Shown here one piece after another: positions 48,658-58,348 of a stretch of 64,000 nt of DNA. The stretch covers positions 1 through 64,000 of the forward strand of contig OX638375.1 of the NCBI GenBank assembly GCA_951813575.1, written 5' to 3'. Position numbers and translations under genes: made by a program. Each line of letters opens with the position of its first letter. The stretch's first letter is position 1. The notes below the pieces were generated by a model. That model did no database searches and was not told where the DNA came from. It was given only the letters and a program-made list of their open reading frames with translations. This stretch comes from Candidatus Binatia bacterium (GTDB taxonomy: Bacteria; Desulfobacterota; Binatia; UBA9968; JAJDTQ01).

Positions 48658-48701
48658 CCGGCCCGAATGCGGAATGCCTGAACCACAAGGGAGAACGTGA
48701 A

Positions 48702-49124
48702 ATGTCGCTCAATACCTATCTCTTCTTTGACGGCAATTGCCGCGACGCTTTCGAGTTCTACCGCTCGGTGTTCGGCGGCGAGTACGAGGTGCTACAGACC
48801 TTCGGCGACGGGCCTCCGGACCTGAACGTGGCGGAGGAGGAGAAGGACCGCATCATGCACGTCGCCCTCGCCGTTGGATCGGGCTTGCTGATGGGAAGCG
48901 ACAGCGCCTCCGCCTTCGGTCCGCCTCCGGTTCAGGGGACGAACTTCGCGATATCCATCGACGGCGAGAGCAGGGAGCAGTGCGACGAGGTTTTTGCGAG
49001 ACTTTCAGAGGGAGGCACGGTCACGATGCCGATGCAGGAGACCTTCTGGGGCGCCTACTTCGGCAGTTGGATCGACCGGTTCGGGGTCAGTTGGATGATC
49101 AGCTACGAGTTGCCGCACGAGTAG
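48702..49124 (+). CDS. VOC family protein (PhnB/glyoxalase-like)
   Basis: 140 residues with two beta-alpha-beta-beta-beta modules: LNTYLFFDGNCRDAFEFYRSVFGGE and FARLSEGGTVTMPMQETFWGAYFGSWIDRFGVSWMISYE in consecutive blocks. The PhnB-like subgroup has the FDGNCRDAFEFY and FWGAYFGSxxDRFG patterns. It lies 44 bp after the tandem amidohydrolases and before a GFA gene, so the four genes may form one rightward unit. ATG 48702 follows GGGAGAACGTGAA. Confidence 0.85.
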   Translation: MSLNTYLFFDGNCRDAFEFYRSVFGGEYEVLQTFGDGPPDLNVAEEEKDRIMHVALAVGSGLLMGSDSASAFGPPPVQGTNFAISIDGESREQCDEVFARLSEGGTVTMPMQETFWGAYFGSWIDRFGVSWMISYELPHE

Positions 49125-49157
49125 GCCGGGAAGCCCGGCCCTACTCCTGGAGGAGAG

Positions 49158-49562
49158 ATGGCAGAGAAGACGCTAAAGGGCAGTTGTCTGTGCAAGGCCG
49201 TCCGATTTGAAATCAGCCCGCCGTTCATCCGCTTCGCCCACTGCTACTGCATGCGGTGCCGGAAGGCCACGGGCGGGGTGAAGTCCAGCAACATTTCGGT
49301 GCCGCCGGAGCGGTTCAAGTGGATCTCCGGCGAGGACGTGATTTCCCGGTGGGACATGCCCGAGGCGCGCGCGTTCGCCATCGCCATCTGCAGCAAGTGC
49401 AACTGCCCGGTGGCGCGTCCCACCCGGGACGGCTCGCGCATGACCGTCCCGGCGGGCAGCCTCGACGACGAGCCCGGCGAGGGGCCGTCGGCGCACCGCT
49501 ACTGGGACAGCCGCGCCGGTTGGGCGGCCACCGACGAATCCCACCTGCCCTACGAGGACTGA
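49158..49562 (+). CDS. GFA/CENP-V family zinc protein
   Basis: 134 residues; zinc-binding beta fold of glutathione-dependent formaldehyde-activating enzyme relatives. Metal Cys appear in GSCLCKAVRFE, AHCYCMRCRKATG and CSKCNCPVAR. GGAGGAG precedes the ATG closely. Most such proteins have no proven formaldehyde activity. It is followed 5 bp later by an arylmalonate-decarboxylase-like gene, so they are co-transcribed. Confidence 0.85.
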   Translation: MAEKTLKGSCLCKAVRFEISPPFIRFAHCYCMRCRKATGGVKSSNISVPPERFKWISGEDVISRWDMPEARAFAIAICSKCNCPVARPTRDGSRMTVPAGSLDDEPGEGPSAHRYWDSRAGWAATDESHLPYED

Positions 49563-49567
49563 AGGAC

Positions 49568-50323
49568 ATGGCCGAACAGGATCGTGAATTCGTGGTGGGC
49601 TCCGTCTGGCCCACCAACCGCACCGGGACTCTGGGCGACAATGAGATGGACCGCCGGCTGCCTCCGGCCATCAGGCTCGTCCACGTCACCATGGACTTCC
49701 AGGAGGGGACCGAGGAGGAGTTCTCGCGCGCCATTCCGGGCTACGAGGCCAAGGCCGCGGGGCTCATGGAGCAGAGGCCCGACCTCATCCGTGTGCTCGG
49801 CGCACCGCCCTTCATGATCCTGGGATTCGACGGCGAGAGCCGGGTGATCCGGGGTTGGGAGGAGAAGTACGGCGTGCCCATGTTCACGTCCGGACAGAAC
49901 CACGTGCGTGCCATGAGGGCGTTGGGGGTCAAGCGGCTGCTCGGGGGCACCTACCTGCCCGACAACCTCAACAACATCTTCGCCAAGTACCTGCGGGAAG
50001 CCGGTTTCGACGTCATCGCCATGGAGGGCATGGACGCGCCATTCCACGAGGTGCCCAACATCCCGGCCACGGACATCGCCGAGCATTTGAAACAGTCGTT
50101 CGCCCGCCACCCGGGCGCCGACGCACTGTACCTGCTGGGATCGGCCTGGAAGGTCCTGGACGTCCTCGAAGACATCGAGGACAGTGTGGGCGTGCCGGTG
50201 GTCTACCCCCTCACCGCCCGCTGCTGGGAAACCCAGCTACGCCTGGGCTTCCGCGAGCCCATTTCCGGCTACGGCCGGCTCCTGTCGGAGATGCCGGACC
50301 TGGGGCTTGTGGTCGGTAGTTAG
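49568..50323 (+). CDS. Arylmalonate decarboxylase-like protein without catalytic cysteines, paralogue
   Basis: 251 residues. Aligns closely with the gene at 29866: LIRVLGAPPFMILGFDGES, KYGVPMFTSGQNHVRAMRALGVKRLLGGTY, FDVIAMEGMDAPF, GADALYLLGSAWKVLDVLEDIE and a shared end ISGYGRLLSEM. Both catalytic Cys positions are replaced (Gly/Ala, and Gly-Ser in LLGSAW). The only Cys (TARCWE) is elsewhere. The two genes therefore define a thiol-free branch. Translated directly after the GFA gene; its stop overlaps the end of a small minus-strand gene. Confidence 0.78.
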   Translation: MAEQDREFVVGSVWPTNRTGTLGDNEMDRRLPPAIRLVHVTMDFQEGTEEEFSRAIPGYEAKAAGLMEQRPDLIRVLGAPPFMILGFDGESRVIRGWEEKYGVPMFTSGQNHVRAMRALGVKRLLGGTYLPDNLNNIFAKYLREAGFDVIAMEGMDAPFHEVPNIPATDIAEHLKQSFARHPGADALYLLGSAWKVLDVLEDIEDSVGVPVVYPLTARCWETQLRLGFREPISGYGRLLSEMPDLGLVVGS

Positions 50324-50469
50324 TTGGACGTCGCTTCCGCGACGTTGCCGAGCGCGAGCAAAAGATCCTTGTGGTCGCTTTCCGGATCCTCGAGTACCAG
50401 TTTCAGATATTTGACAATCGCGTCGGAAGTCGTGAGGTAAGCGCTCGTCTTGTAAGGCAAGATAGACAT
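50320..50469 (-). pseudogene. Truncated addiction-module antidote (HigA-2-like) fragment
   Basis: 49 residues from ATG 50469. The sequence (YKTSAYLTTSDAIVKYLKLV, then ALGNVAEAT) matches the first half of the addiction-module antidote proteins that pair with HigB/RelE-type toxins, whose consensus is t-e-d-i-x-x-Y-L and a-L-G-x-i-A-x-A. The family's C-terminal XRE helix-turn-helix is missing because the gene stops at TAA within the end of the upstream plus-strand gene. No toxin partner is adjacent. Probably a remnant, possibly a short expressed protein. Confidence 0.55.
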
Positions 50470-50493
50470 GGCTTTCGCTCGATCGAATTTGAT

Positions 50494-50910
50494 CTATCTG
50501 CCGAGATTTCGCTCCTGGATCTCGTTTCGGGCAGCGCTGGACAGAAATGCGGACCGGGTCATGCCGCGCCGCTTGGCCTCGTCGTCGATGGCCTGCAGAA
50601 GACCGTAGTCCAACGAGACATTGACCCGCCGTGGTGACCCTTTGTCGAGGACCGCGGGCACGAAACAGATGACCGCTTCCTTCCGCCATTCCGCCAGGCT
50701 TGGGTCGCCTTCGATCTCCTGAAGCGACCGTGGCGCCGGAATAGTCTCGCCATCCTGGGTCATGCCTTCGATGTGGAAGGCGAGGGCGGTGGCGCCGCGT
50801 TTGATGGTCTCGTCAATTGTATCGCCGTCGGAAATACAGCCCGGAAAGTCGGGAAAGCTGATGCCAAAGCCGGGTTCCTCATCTCTGTGGATGAACGCAA
50901 CGTAGAGCAT
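50494..50910 (-). CDS. hicB: HicB family antitoxin
   Basis: 138 residues: the RNase H-like HicB fold (VAFIHRDEEPGFGISFPDFPGCISDGDTIDE in consecutive blocks, IKRGATALAFHIEGM) followed by a C-terminal ribbon-helix-helix or Arc-like part (RRVNVSLDYGLLQAIDDEAKRRGMTRSAFLSSAAR) for operator binding. It neutralises HicA, encoded 12 bp upstream on the same strand. Complete length for the DNA-binding HicB subgroup. Confidence 0.92.
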   Translation of the reverse strand: MLYVAFIHRDEEPGFGISFPDFPGCISDGDTIDETIKRGATALAFHIEGMTQDGETIPAPRSLQEIEGDPSLAEWRKEAVICFVPAVLDKGSPRRVNVSLDYGLLQAIDDEAKRRGMTRSAFLSSAARNEIQERNLGR

Positions 50911-50922
50911 GGCTATCTCCTG

Positions 50923-51111
50923 CTACCGCCAGCCCGCTTGTCTGTAGATCGAAAATACGGTGCCGGGTTTGATGTCTCGCGTCGGGTGTGGCACCGTCAC
51001 CCGCCCCTTCTTCACTGGATGCTTGAACTGCCAGTGGTCGCCCTTGATGGCAACACGCACCCAGCCGTCCTGTTCCAGAAGTTTGATCAGCTTACGGCTG
51101 TTACGCTCCAC
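50923..51111 (-). CDS. hicA: HicA toxin (mRNA interferase)
   Basis: 62 residues from GTG 51111: a double-stranded-RNA-binding-like fold with the catalytic His in KGDHWQFKHP and preceding SRKLIKLLEQDGWVRVAIKG. Ends with RDIKPGTVFSIYRQAGW. HicA first, HicB second is the usual order. Driven by the promoter at 51134-51162. Confidence 0.92.
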   Translation of the reverse strand: MERNSRKLIKLLEQDGWVRVAIKGDHWQFKHPVKKGRVTVPHPTRDIKPGTVFSIYRQAGWR

Positions 51112-51125
51112 CGATCATCTTCGCT

Positions 51126-51162
51126 TGTGTAATATGATACACACCAACGGGGCGAGCGTCAA
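51126..51162 (-). promoter_or_regulatory. hicAB promoter with operator palindrome
   Basis: On the minus strand TTGACG (51157-51162), 17 bases, TATCAT (51134-51139): five of six bases match at each box. The inverted repeat TGTGTA-N6-TACACA (51126-51143) covers the -10 box, where the HicB DNA-binding domain could repress. About 20 bases separate it from the hicA GTG. Confidence 0.65.
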
Positions 51163-51224
51163 GGACCAAGGCCCACGCCCTGGAACAAAGACAGCTTCCA
51201 GGGTGCTCAAGGGGAATTGCCTTC

Positions 51225-52547
51225 TTACGACGCGAACCGCGACATGGTAACCGGCGTGTACTCGTCCGGCGCCTGCGTCACCACGAGCTCCGGCTCGATG
51301 CCGTAGAGGCGGCGGGCATTGCCGCCGAGCATCTTCTCCTGGACGTGTTTCGGGACGTTGTGCTTGTTCATGGCGTCCATGGCTTCCCACACGTCGGCGG
51401 CGTCGAGATGCGGCATGTCGGAGGACCAAAGGCCGATGTCCTCATAGAGGTCCCAGAGCCGGAACGTGATCTCCTCGTCGCCCTCGAAGGCGATGAAGCA
51501 GCTCTTGTAGAAGACCTCCTTGGGGTCGCCGATGTTCTCGTTGGTGTGCCGGTAGAGCTCCAGGTAGCCTTCGGCCTTTTCCAGCACCAGCGGCAGCCAG
51601 CTGGAGTTGGACTCCAGGATCGCCACCTTGAGGCGCGGGAACTTCTCCAGCCACCCGGTCATCAGCACCACGCCGGTCCAGGTCATCGCTTCGGCGATGA
51701 AGCCGTAGGCGGCGTCCCCGGCCTGCTTCGATCCCATGGCCTGCATGATGTTGGCGACGAACTGGCCGGGCGAGTATACGAGGATGTCCTCGTCGCCGAA
51801 GAGCCGCCGGCGGTCGGCGCCCATGCGCTCCGCCAGACCGGGCGACATGGCCTCGCCCCGTGACGGGAAGGTATGCATGCCCAGCACCATGCCGAGCTCC
51901 TCGAACTCCTTCCACAAGGGGTCGAACTCGGGGAAGGTAGGGTAGCGGTTGAGCGCGATGATGGGCCGCACCAGCGCCGACTTGAAGCCCCGCTTGGCCA
52001 CCCGCCGCAACTCTTCGATGGCCCGGTCCACGTCCTGCAAGGGCAGCACCGCGGCCGGGTACATGCGTTTCCGGTCGGCGCCGCAGTAGTCGTAGACCCA
52101 GTCGTTGTAGGCGCGCGCGCACAGGTGCGCGGCCTCGGCGTTCTCCACCAGCGGCAGGTAGACGAAGGTGGAGGGGAAGATCATCACCTGGTCGATGCCG
52201 GAGGCGTCCATGTCCTTGAGGCGCACGTGGGGGTCCCGGGCGCTCGCGTTGCGGCCCACCGTCTCGTCCCATTCCTTGGTGCCGGGCTGGACGCTGCCGA
52301 TTTCTTCCTTGGTCAGGCCGGGATGCCACGTCTCCGCGGGGTATTTCCACTCGTTGGGGCTGCGGAAGCTGATGCGCGAGTTCCTCACCAACACGAGCTG
52401 GTCGGCGTCTCGGTAGAAGTGCGTCTTGGCCAACGCGCGGTGGCGCTCGGGAATATACTTGTCCCAGACCTCCGGGGGCTCGTAGATGTGGCTGTCGCAG
52501 TCGAAAACGGGAAAGTCCTTGGTACGGCCTTTGGCGCTGTAAGCCAT
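51225..52547 (-). CDS. Amidohydrolase family protein (Amidohydro_2, long form)
   Basis: 440 residues; ATG 52547 with AGGAGG 6 bases upstream. N-terminal metal motif FPVFDCDSHIYEPPEVWDKY, then VMIFPSTFVYLPL, LGMHTFPSRGEA, VAILESNSSWLPLVLEKAEGY and SSDMPHLDAADVW with the catalytic Asp. The 440-residue form with an inserted segment around residues 50-110 is distinct from the 377-387-residue copies elsewhere in this window. It lies 80 bp downstream of the potA-like gene and may be the last gene of that operon. Confidence 0.87.
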   Translation of the reverse strand: MAYSAKGRTKDFPVFDCDSHIYEPPEVWDKYIPERHRALAKTHFYRDADQLVLVRNSRISFRSPNEWKYPAETWHPGLTKEEIGSVQPGTKEWDETVGRNASARDPHVRLKDMDASGIDQVMIFPSTFVYLPLVENAEAAHLCARAYNDWVYDYCGADRKRMYPAAVLPLQDVDRAIEELRRVAKRGFKSALVRPIIALNRYPTFPEFDPLWKEFEELGMVLGMHTFPSRGEAMSPGLAERMGADRRRLFGDEDILVYSPGQFVANIMQAMGSKQAGDAAYGFIAEAMTWTGVVLMTGWLEKFPRLKVAILESNSSWLPLVLEKAEGYLELYRHTNENIGDPKEVFYKSCFIAFEGDEEITFRLWDLYEDIGLWSSDMPHLDAADVWEAMDAMNKHNVPKHVQEKMLGGNARRLYGIEPELVVTQAPDEYTPVTMSRFAS

Positions 52548-52627
52548 GATGACCTCCTGTGGGTAGGTTAGTTTCGCTCCATGACAAATCCGTCAGAGGT
52601 TGTCAATCACAGGCACGGGGGATCACA

Positions 52628-53707
<1,080 letters not shown>

Positions 53708-53732
53708 GGCTCGGTGTCCTGTCGGGTGCCGA

Positions 53733-54557
53733 TCATTCCTTGAACTGGTCCCGCCGCCACTTGAACGCCCCGGCCAATCCCAGCTCGGCCACCTTGGCCT
53801 GGAAGTCGCGGTGCACCTGCGATTCGGTGGCGTAGGTCGGGGCGATGAGGTCCACCGAGCTGTTGAACGCCATGCGGATGCCCTGGGCCTCCAGTATCCG
53901 GTTGACGGAGGTGCGGGCGCAGAAGAGCGCCTCCGGCCCGATCAGGGCCAGCCGCCGGGCGTACTTGAGCGTGGCCTCTTCGAGTTCGTCCGCGGGCACC
54001 ACCCGGTTAACCATGCCGATCTCCCGCGCTTCCACCGCACCGATCATGTCGCCCATGTAGATGAGCTCACGGGCGCGTTTGAGTCCGATGACCCAGGGCA
54101 TCATCATGGCCGTGGCCGGGCCGGCGAAGCGTATCTCCGGTTCCCCGAACAGGGCGTCCTCGGCGGCGATGGTCAGGTCGCAGAGCATGGTCATGACGCA
54201 TCCCTCGCCCAGGGCGTGACCTTGCACGGACGCGATGATAGGCGTGTGCAGGTCCCAGATGGCGGTGGCCAGCCTGAGCCCACGGCTCAGCCGGTGGTGT
54301 GTGCGGATGGCGTGGTGGCGGTCCTTCTCCCGCTCGGGATCGTTGCGCTCGACGTCGTGGCCGGCGCAGAAGCTCTGGCCCTCGCCGCGCAGCACGATGA
54401 CCGTGACGCCGGGGTCCTGATCGGCGGCCTCGAGGGCCCCCACCAGCGCCTGCGAGAGTGCCCGGTTGAGGGCGTTGCGCTTTTCCGGCCGGTTGAGGGA
54501 GATGATGCCGATGTCGCCGTCCTTGCGGTAGGTGAGAACCGGGTCGGTGTCCGTCAT
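53733..54557 (-). CDS. Enoyl-CoA hydratase/isomerase family protein
   Basis: 274 residues from ATG 54557, whose ATGA overlaps the stop of the preceding gene. Crotonase fold: IGIISLNRPEKRNALNRAL, the first oxyanion block GEGQSFCAGHDVERND, the second VQGHALGEGCVMTMLCDLTIAAEDALFGEPEI and the C-terminal trimerisation helix. It hydrates or isomerises acyl-CoA esters, presumably the product of the CoA ligase encoded just upstream. Confidence 0.88.
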   Translation of the reverse strand: MTDTDPVLTYRKDGDIGIISLNRPEKRNALNRALSQALVGALEAADQDPGVTVIVLRGEGQSFCAGHDVERNDPEREKDRHHAIRTHHRLSRGLRLATAIWDLHTPIIASVQGHALGEGCVMTMLCDLTIAAEDALFGEPEIRFAGPATAMMMPWVIGLKRARELIYMGDMIGAVEAREIGMVNRVVPADELEEATLKYARRLALIGPEALFCARTSVNRILEAQGIRMAFNSSVDLIAPTYATESQVHRDFQAKVAELGLAGAFKWRRDQFKE

Positions 54558-56662
54558 GGGTTGTCCTCCCGCGGGATGATCAGCGCGTCCACCACGATAC
54601 ACCCCTGGCCCCGGGGAAGCGCCATGACCGGGTTCAGGTCGATCTCGGCGATGGAGTCCCGCTCGGCCCAGGCGAAGTTTCCGAGCGCGGTCAGGCACTC
54701 GCGTACCGCCTGGACGTCGCGGGCCGCACGTCCCCGCACGGCGCCCAGCAGCCGCCGGCCGCGGGTCTCGGCGATCATGGCGTTGGCGTCGCCGTCGCGG
54801 AGCGGCAGCGGGCGGAGCGCGACGTCGTCGAGGATCTCCACCAGGACCCCGCCCACTCCGAACGCCAGCACGAGTCCGAAGTCCGGGTCGCGGCTCACGC
54901 CCATGAACAACTCCACCGCATCCCGGACCATGGCCTGGACCACGAACACGGCATCGGACGGCGGGGGCGAGATCCGTTCCAGGCGGGATTCCATGTCATC
55001 AAAGGCCGCGGCCACCGTAGCCTCGTCGGCGAGGCCCGTGGCGACCAGTCCCTGATCGGTTTTGTGCGGGATGTCGTCGGACGCCACCTTCAGCGCGACG
55101 GGAAACCCGATGCCCCGGGCGGCGTCCACCGCCTCCCCGCGTGACGTTGCGGTCCGTTCCGGAACCACGGGAACGCCCGCCCCGTCGAGCAGCTTCTTGG
55201 CGTCCACCTCGTTGATCCGGGAACGCCGCGGTTTCCCGTTGCCCAGCCAGGCGGCGACGCGAGCAGCCGCCGCCGGCTCCGGCAGAGGGTCGAAACCGGG
55301 CATGGACCAGCGCGCCAGCCGGTCGACGGCGCCCAGACCCTGGCGTGCTCCGCCGATGGTGGGGACCCCGGCCGCGCGCAACGCATCGGCGAACTCCTGC
55401 CGGAACAGGCCCGGGCGGGTGTTCATGAAGTAACATGGCTTGGCGGTCCGCCGGGCGGTGTCCGCCAGATACTGCGTGTACTGGGTGGGGACCATCGGCG
55501 AATCGTCGCGGCTGTCGCTCACCATGACGATGGAGTCCACGTCGGGCTCGTCCTCCAGCACCTTGAGCCCGTGAGGGATGTTGACGTCGAAGTTGCCGTC
55601 GCCCCAGGCGTCCAGGGGGTTGCCGTCGCCCGTTATCGAACCGATGACGCGCCTTGCCTCCCGGAGGCCGCCCTCCGAGAGCGGCAGCAGGGACAGGCCC
55701 GCGGTTCCGGCGACATCCAGGATCAACTCGGCCTGCCCGCCGGAAGCCGTGAGCACGCCGAGCTTCCGGCCGGTGGGCCAGCGCGCGCCCTGAGCGCACG
55801 CCAGCACCTCGGTCAACTCGTCCATGTCGCCGACCTCGATGGCGCGGTGGCGCTTGAGGATCTCGGAGAAGACCCGGGCCTCGCCGGCGAGGCCGCCGGT
55901 GTGGCTGGCGATGGCCCGGCGGGTGCGGACGTTGCGTCCGACCTTGAGCACCACCACCGGCTTGCCCCGATCCGCGGCCTTGTCCAGGGCGGCGACGTAG
56001 CGTTCCGGATCACGGATGGTCTCCGTGAAGGTGGCGATGACCCGGGTGTCGGGGTCGTCGGCCAGATGTTCGATGAACTCGGCGGTGGTGGTCACCGCCT
56101 CGTTACCGGTGGAGACTACGTGGCTGAAGCCGAACCGCCGGCAGTCGGTCAGGAGCCCGATGGCGATGGAGCCGCTCTGGGTGACGATGGCGACGTTGCC
56201 GGGCAGCTTCTCGGGGTGCAGCAGGTTGGAGGTGTAGAGGCTGGTGCGGTGGCGCGGGCTCAGCACGCCCATGCAGTTGGGGCCGCACACCGCCATGCCG
56301 GCGGCGCGTGCGGCGGCCTCCAGCTCTTCCTGGCGCCCGCGGCCTTCCTCGCCCACTTCCGCGAAGCCGCCGTCCAGCACCACCGCGCCGCCGTAGCCGC
56401 GGGCGGCGGCGGCCTTGAAGGGCTCCACCACCAGTCTGTGATTGACGCAGAACACGATGGCGTCGATGCCTTCGGGGACTTCCTCAAGGTCGCGGTAGCA
56501 GCGTTTGCCAAGCACCGTCTCGTACTTCGGATTGATGGGATAGACGGCGCCGTCGTAACCCAGCAGGTCGAGCATCTCGAGGATGCGCCGGCCCGGGCCG
56601 CGGTTCTCGCTGGCGCCGTAGACCGCGATGGAGCTTGGCTTGAGGAGCCGCTCAAGTGGCAT
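54554..56662 (-). CDS. Acyl-CoA synthetase (NDP-forming)/ADP-forming acetate--CoA ligase family
   Basis: 702 residues: CoA-binding Rossmann domain (SSIAVYGASENRGPGRRIL, residues 10-30), succinyl-CoA-ligase-like domain with GPNCMGVL and TQSGSIAIGLL, the phosphohistidine-region motif ASHTGGLAGEARVF, then an ATP-grasp domain from about 480 (PVALKVASDDIPHKTDQGLV; EIDLNPVMALP). It activates a carboxylic acid to its CoA ester with nucleotide cleavage to NDP. The start overlaps the upstream permease gene by 11 bases and the end overlaps the enoyl-CoA hydratase gene. The acid is presumably the one imported. Confidence 0.88.
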   Translation of the reverse strand: MPLERLLKPSSIAVYGASENRGPGRRILEMLDLLGYDGAVYPINPKYETVLGKRCYRDLEEVPEGIDAIVFCVNHRLVVEPFKAAAARGYGGAVVLDGGFAEVGEEGRGRQEELEAAARAAGMAVCGPNCMGVLSPRHRTSLYTSNLLHPEKLPGNVAIVTQSGSIAIGLLTDCRRFGFSHVVSTGNEAVTTTAEFIEHLADDPDTRVIATFTETIRDPERYVAALDKAADRGKPVVVLKVGRNVRTRRAIASHTGGLAGEARVFSEILKRHRAIEVGDMDELTEVLACAQGARWPTGRKLGVLTASGGQAELILDVAGTAGLSLLPLSEGGLREARRVIGSITGDGNPLDAWGDGNFDVNIPHGLKVLEDEPDVDSIVMVSDSRDDSPMVPTQYTQYLADTARRTAKPCYFMNTRPGLFRQEFADALRAAGVPTIGGARQGLGAVDRLARWSMPGFDPLPEPAAAARVAAWLGNGKPRRSRINEVDAKKLLDGAGVPVVPERTATSRGEAVDAARGIGFPVALKVASDDIPHKTDQGLVATGLADEATVAAAFDDMESRLERISPPPSDAVFVVQAMVRDAVELFMGVSRDPDFGLVLAFGVGGVLVEILDDVALRPLPLRDGDANAMIAETRGRRLLGAVRGRAARDVQAVRECLTALGNFAWAERDSIAEIDLNPVMALPRGQGCIVVDALIIPREDNP

Positions 56663-57425
56663 GGACGGGCCTCTTGCGCGTTGCCGCGGCGATGGCGGTG
56701 CCGATCAGCACCAGGGTGAACAGCAGGGTCGACACCACCGCCAGCACCGGGTCGGCTTCCAGCCGGACGCTCTCGTACATCTTGCGGGGAAGCGTGGAAG
56801 CCTCGCGCCCCGCGATGAAGATGGCGATGACGGTCTCGTCGAACGAGTGGATGAAGGCGAACAGCGCCGCCACCAGAAAACCCGGGCGCAGCACCGGCAG
56901 GGTGACGTGGAGGAAGGTCCGGAGCGGTCCGGCGCCGGAGCTCATGGCGGCGCGCTCGAGATTGCGGTCGAAGCCCTTGAGCGTGGCGGAGACGATCAGG
57001 AAGGCCACCGGCACGGACACGCAGGTATGGGCGATGATGACGCCGATGTGGTTGTTGGTGAGGCCCACCGGACTGAAGATGGCGTAGTAGCCCAGCGCCA
57101 GCACGATATGGGGGACCATGAGCGGCATCATCAGCAGGAAATTCACCAGCCCGCGGCCCGGAAACCGGAAGCGCACCAGGGCGAAGGAGGCCGGCACCAC
57201 CAGCGCCATGGTCACGAACATGGTGGCGGTGGCGATGATGGCGCTGTTGATGGTCGGCGTCGTCCACAGCTCGTTGGCGAAGTAGGCCCGGTAGTACCCG
57301 AGCCAGTAGCCCGTGGGCGGGAACGCGAAGGAAGGCGAGTCGCTGAGCGACATGGGGATGACGATGAACATCGGCGCGGCGATGAACGCGCCGATGGCGA
57401 TGGCGAGGGCTCTCAGGAAGTTCAT
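56652..57425 (-). CDS. Pot-type ABC transporter permease (PotC-like)
   Basis: 257 residues, six membrane helices, with the inner-membrane EAA-type loop (YAAMSSGA-like AAMSSGAGPLRTFLHVTLPVLRPGFL). First helix is IAIGAFIAAPMFIVIPMSL. Pairs with the permease encoded 7 bp upstream. Its last codons overlap the acyl-CoA synthetase start. Confidence 0.9.
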   Translation of the reverse strand: MNFLRALAIAIGAFIAAPMFIVIPMSLSDSPSFAFPPTGYWLGYYRAYFANELWTTPTINSAIIATATMFVTMALVVPASFALVRFRFPGRGLVNFLLMMPLMVPHIVLALGYYAIFSPVGLTNNHIGVIIAHTCVSVPVAFLIVSATLKGFDRNLERAAMSSGAGPLRTFLHVTLPVLRPGFLVAALFAFIHSFDETVIAIFIAGREASTLPRKMYESVRLEADPVLAVVSTLLFTLVLIGTAIAAATRKRPVHAT

Positions 57426-57432
57426 GGCGCAA

Positions 57433-58320
57433 TCATCCCCAGAGCTTGTCCAGCCCCACCAGCCGGTTGTAGATGGCCAGCAGCGCCATGGTCGTGGCCA
57501 GCAGCACCACCGCCATGGCCGAGGCGAAGCCCCATTCGAGAAGTTCCTCGATCTGCTCGCCGATGAGCCCCGCGATCATCTGGTCCCTGGGTCCGCCGAG
57601 CAGCACCGGCGTCACGTAGAACCCCAGGCATATGATGAAGACCAGCGTGCAGCCGTTCACCACGCCCGGCAGGCTCAAGGGAAGAAAGACGGTGCGAAAG
57701 CCCTGGAACGGAGTGGCGCCGAGGCTCGCCGCCGCCCGCAGGTGGTTCGGGTCGATCTTCTGCATGGAGGCGTAGATCGACATGATCATGTAGGGGATCA
57801 GGATGTGCACCATACCGAGGGTGGTGGCGAAGCTGTTGAACAGGATCTGCGGCACCGGGTCGAAGCCCACCCATGCCAGCAGCTTGGTCACCGGCCCCTT
57901 GCTGCCCAGGATCACCAGCCACGAGTAGGTGCGCACGAGAAAGCTCGTCCAAAAGCTCATGGCCACCACCAGCAGCAGGGCGAATCCCAGGGTGCCGCCG
58001 TACCGGACGATCACGTAGGCCAGCGGATAGCCGAGGGCCAGGCAGATTGCCGTCACCAGGAAGGCGAACCAGAACGTGTTCCCCAGCACCCTGGCGTAGA
58101 GCGGCGACGAAAAGAACTCCCGGTAGTTGACGAGCGACAGCGTCGGATCGGTGAAGCTGATGACGACGACGTCCAGAAGCGGATAGACGAACAGGACGGC
58201 GATGAAAAACACCGCCGGCGCGGAAAGCGTCCAGGCCGATATGTTGGCGCGCGAGCGCCACGGTCCGAACGCCTTCCTGCCGGCTGGGGTGTCGGCGGGC
58301 CTTACGGAAGTTGCGTTCAT
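57433..58320 (-). CDS. Pot-type ABC transporter permease (PotB-like)
   Basis: 295 residues with six helices; first helix AWTLSAPAVFFIAVLFVYPLLDV. The coupling loop AAASLGATPFQGFRTVFLPLSLPGVV contains the EAA motif. It forms the other half of the membrane channel with the PotC-like protein. ATG 58320 comes 28 bp after the true stop of the binding-protein gene. Confidence 0.9.
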   Translation of the reverse strand: MNATSVRPADTPAGRKAFGPWRSRANISAWTLSAPAVFFIAVLFVYPLLDVVVISFTDPTLSLVNYREFFSSPLYARVLGNTFWFAFLVTAICLALGYPLAYVIVRYGGTLGFALLLVVAMSFWTSFLVRTYSWLVILGSKGPVTKLLAWVGFDPVPQILFNSFATTLGMVHILIPYMIMSIYASMQKIDPNHLRAAASLGATPFQGFRTVFLPLSLPGVVNGCTLVFIICLGFYVTPVLLGGPRDQMIAGLIGEQIEELLEWGFASAMAVVLLATTMALLAIYNRLVGLDKLWG

Positions 58321-58348
58321 TCGTAGCGGTCCGTCAAACCCTCCAGTC

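Noticed and set aside
58317..58348. Stop of the binding-protein gene at 58317
   Set aside because: This end is reached only in the shifted frame; the family-like frame stops at 58349.
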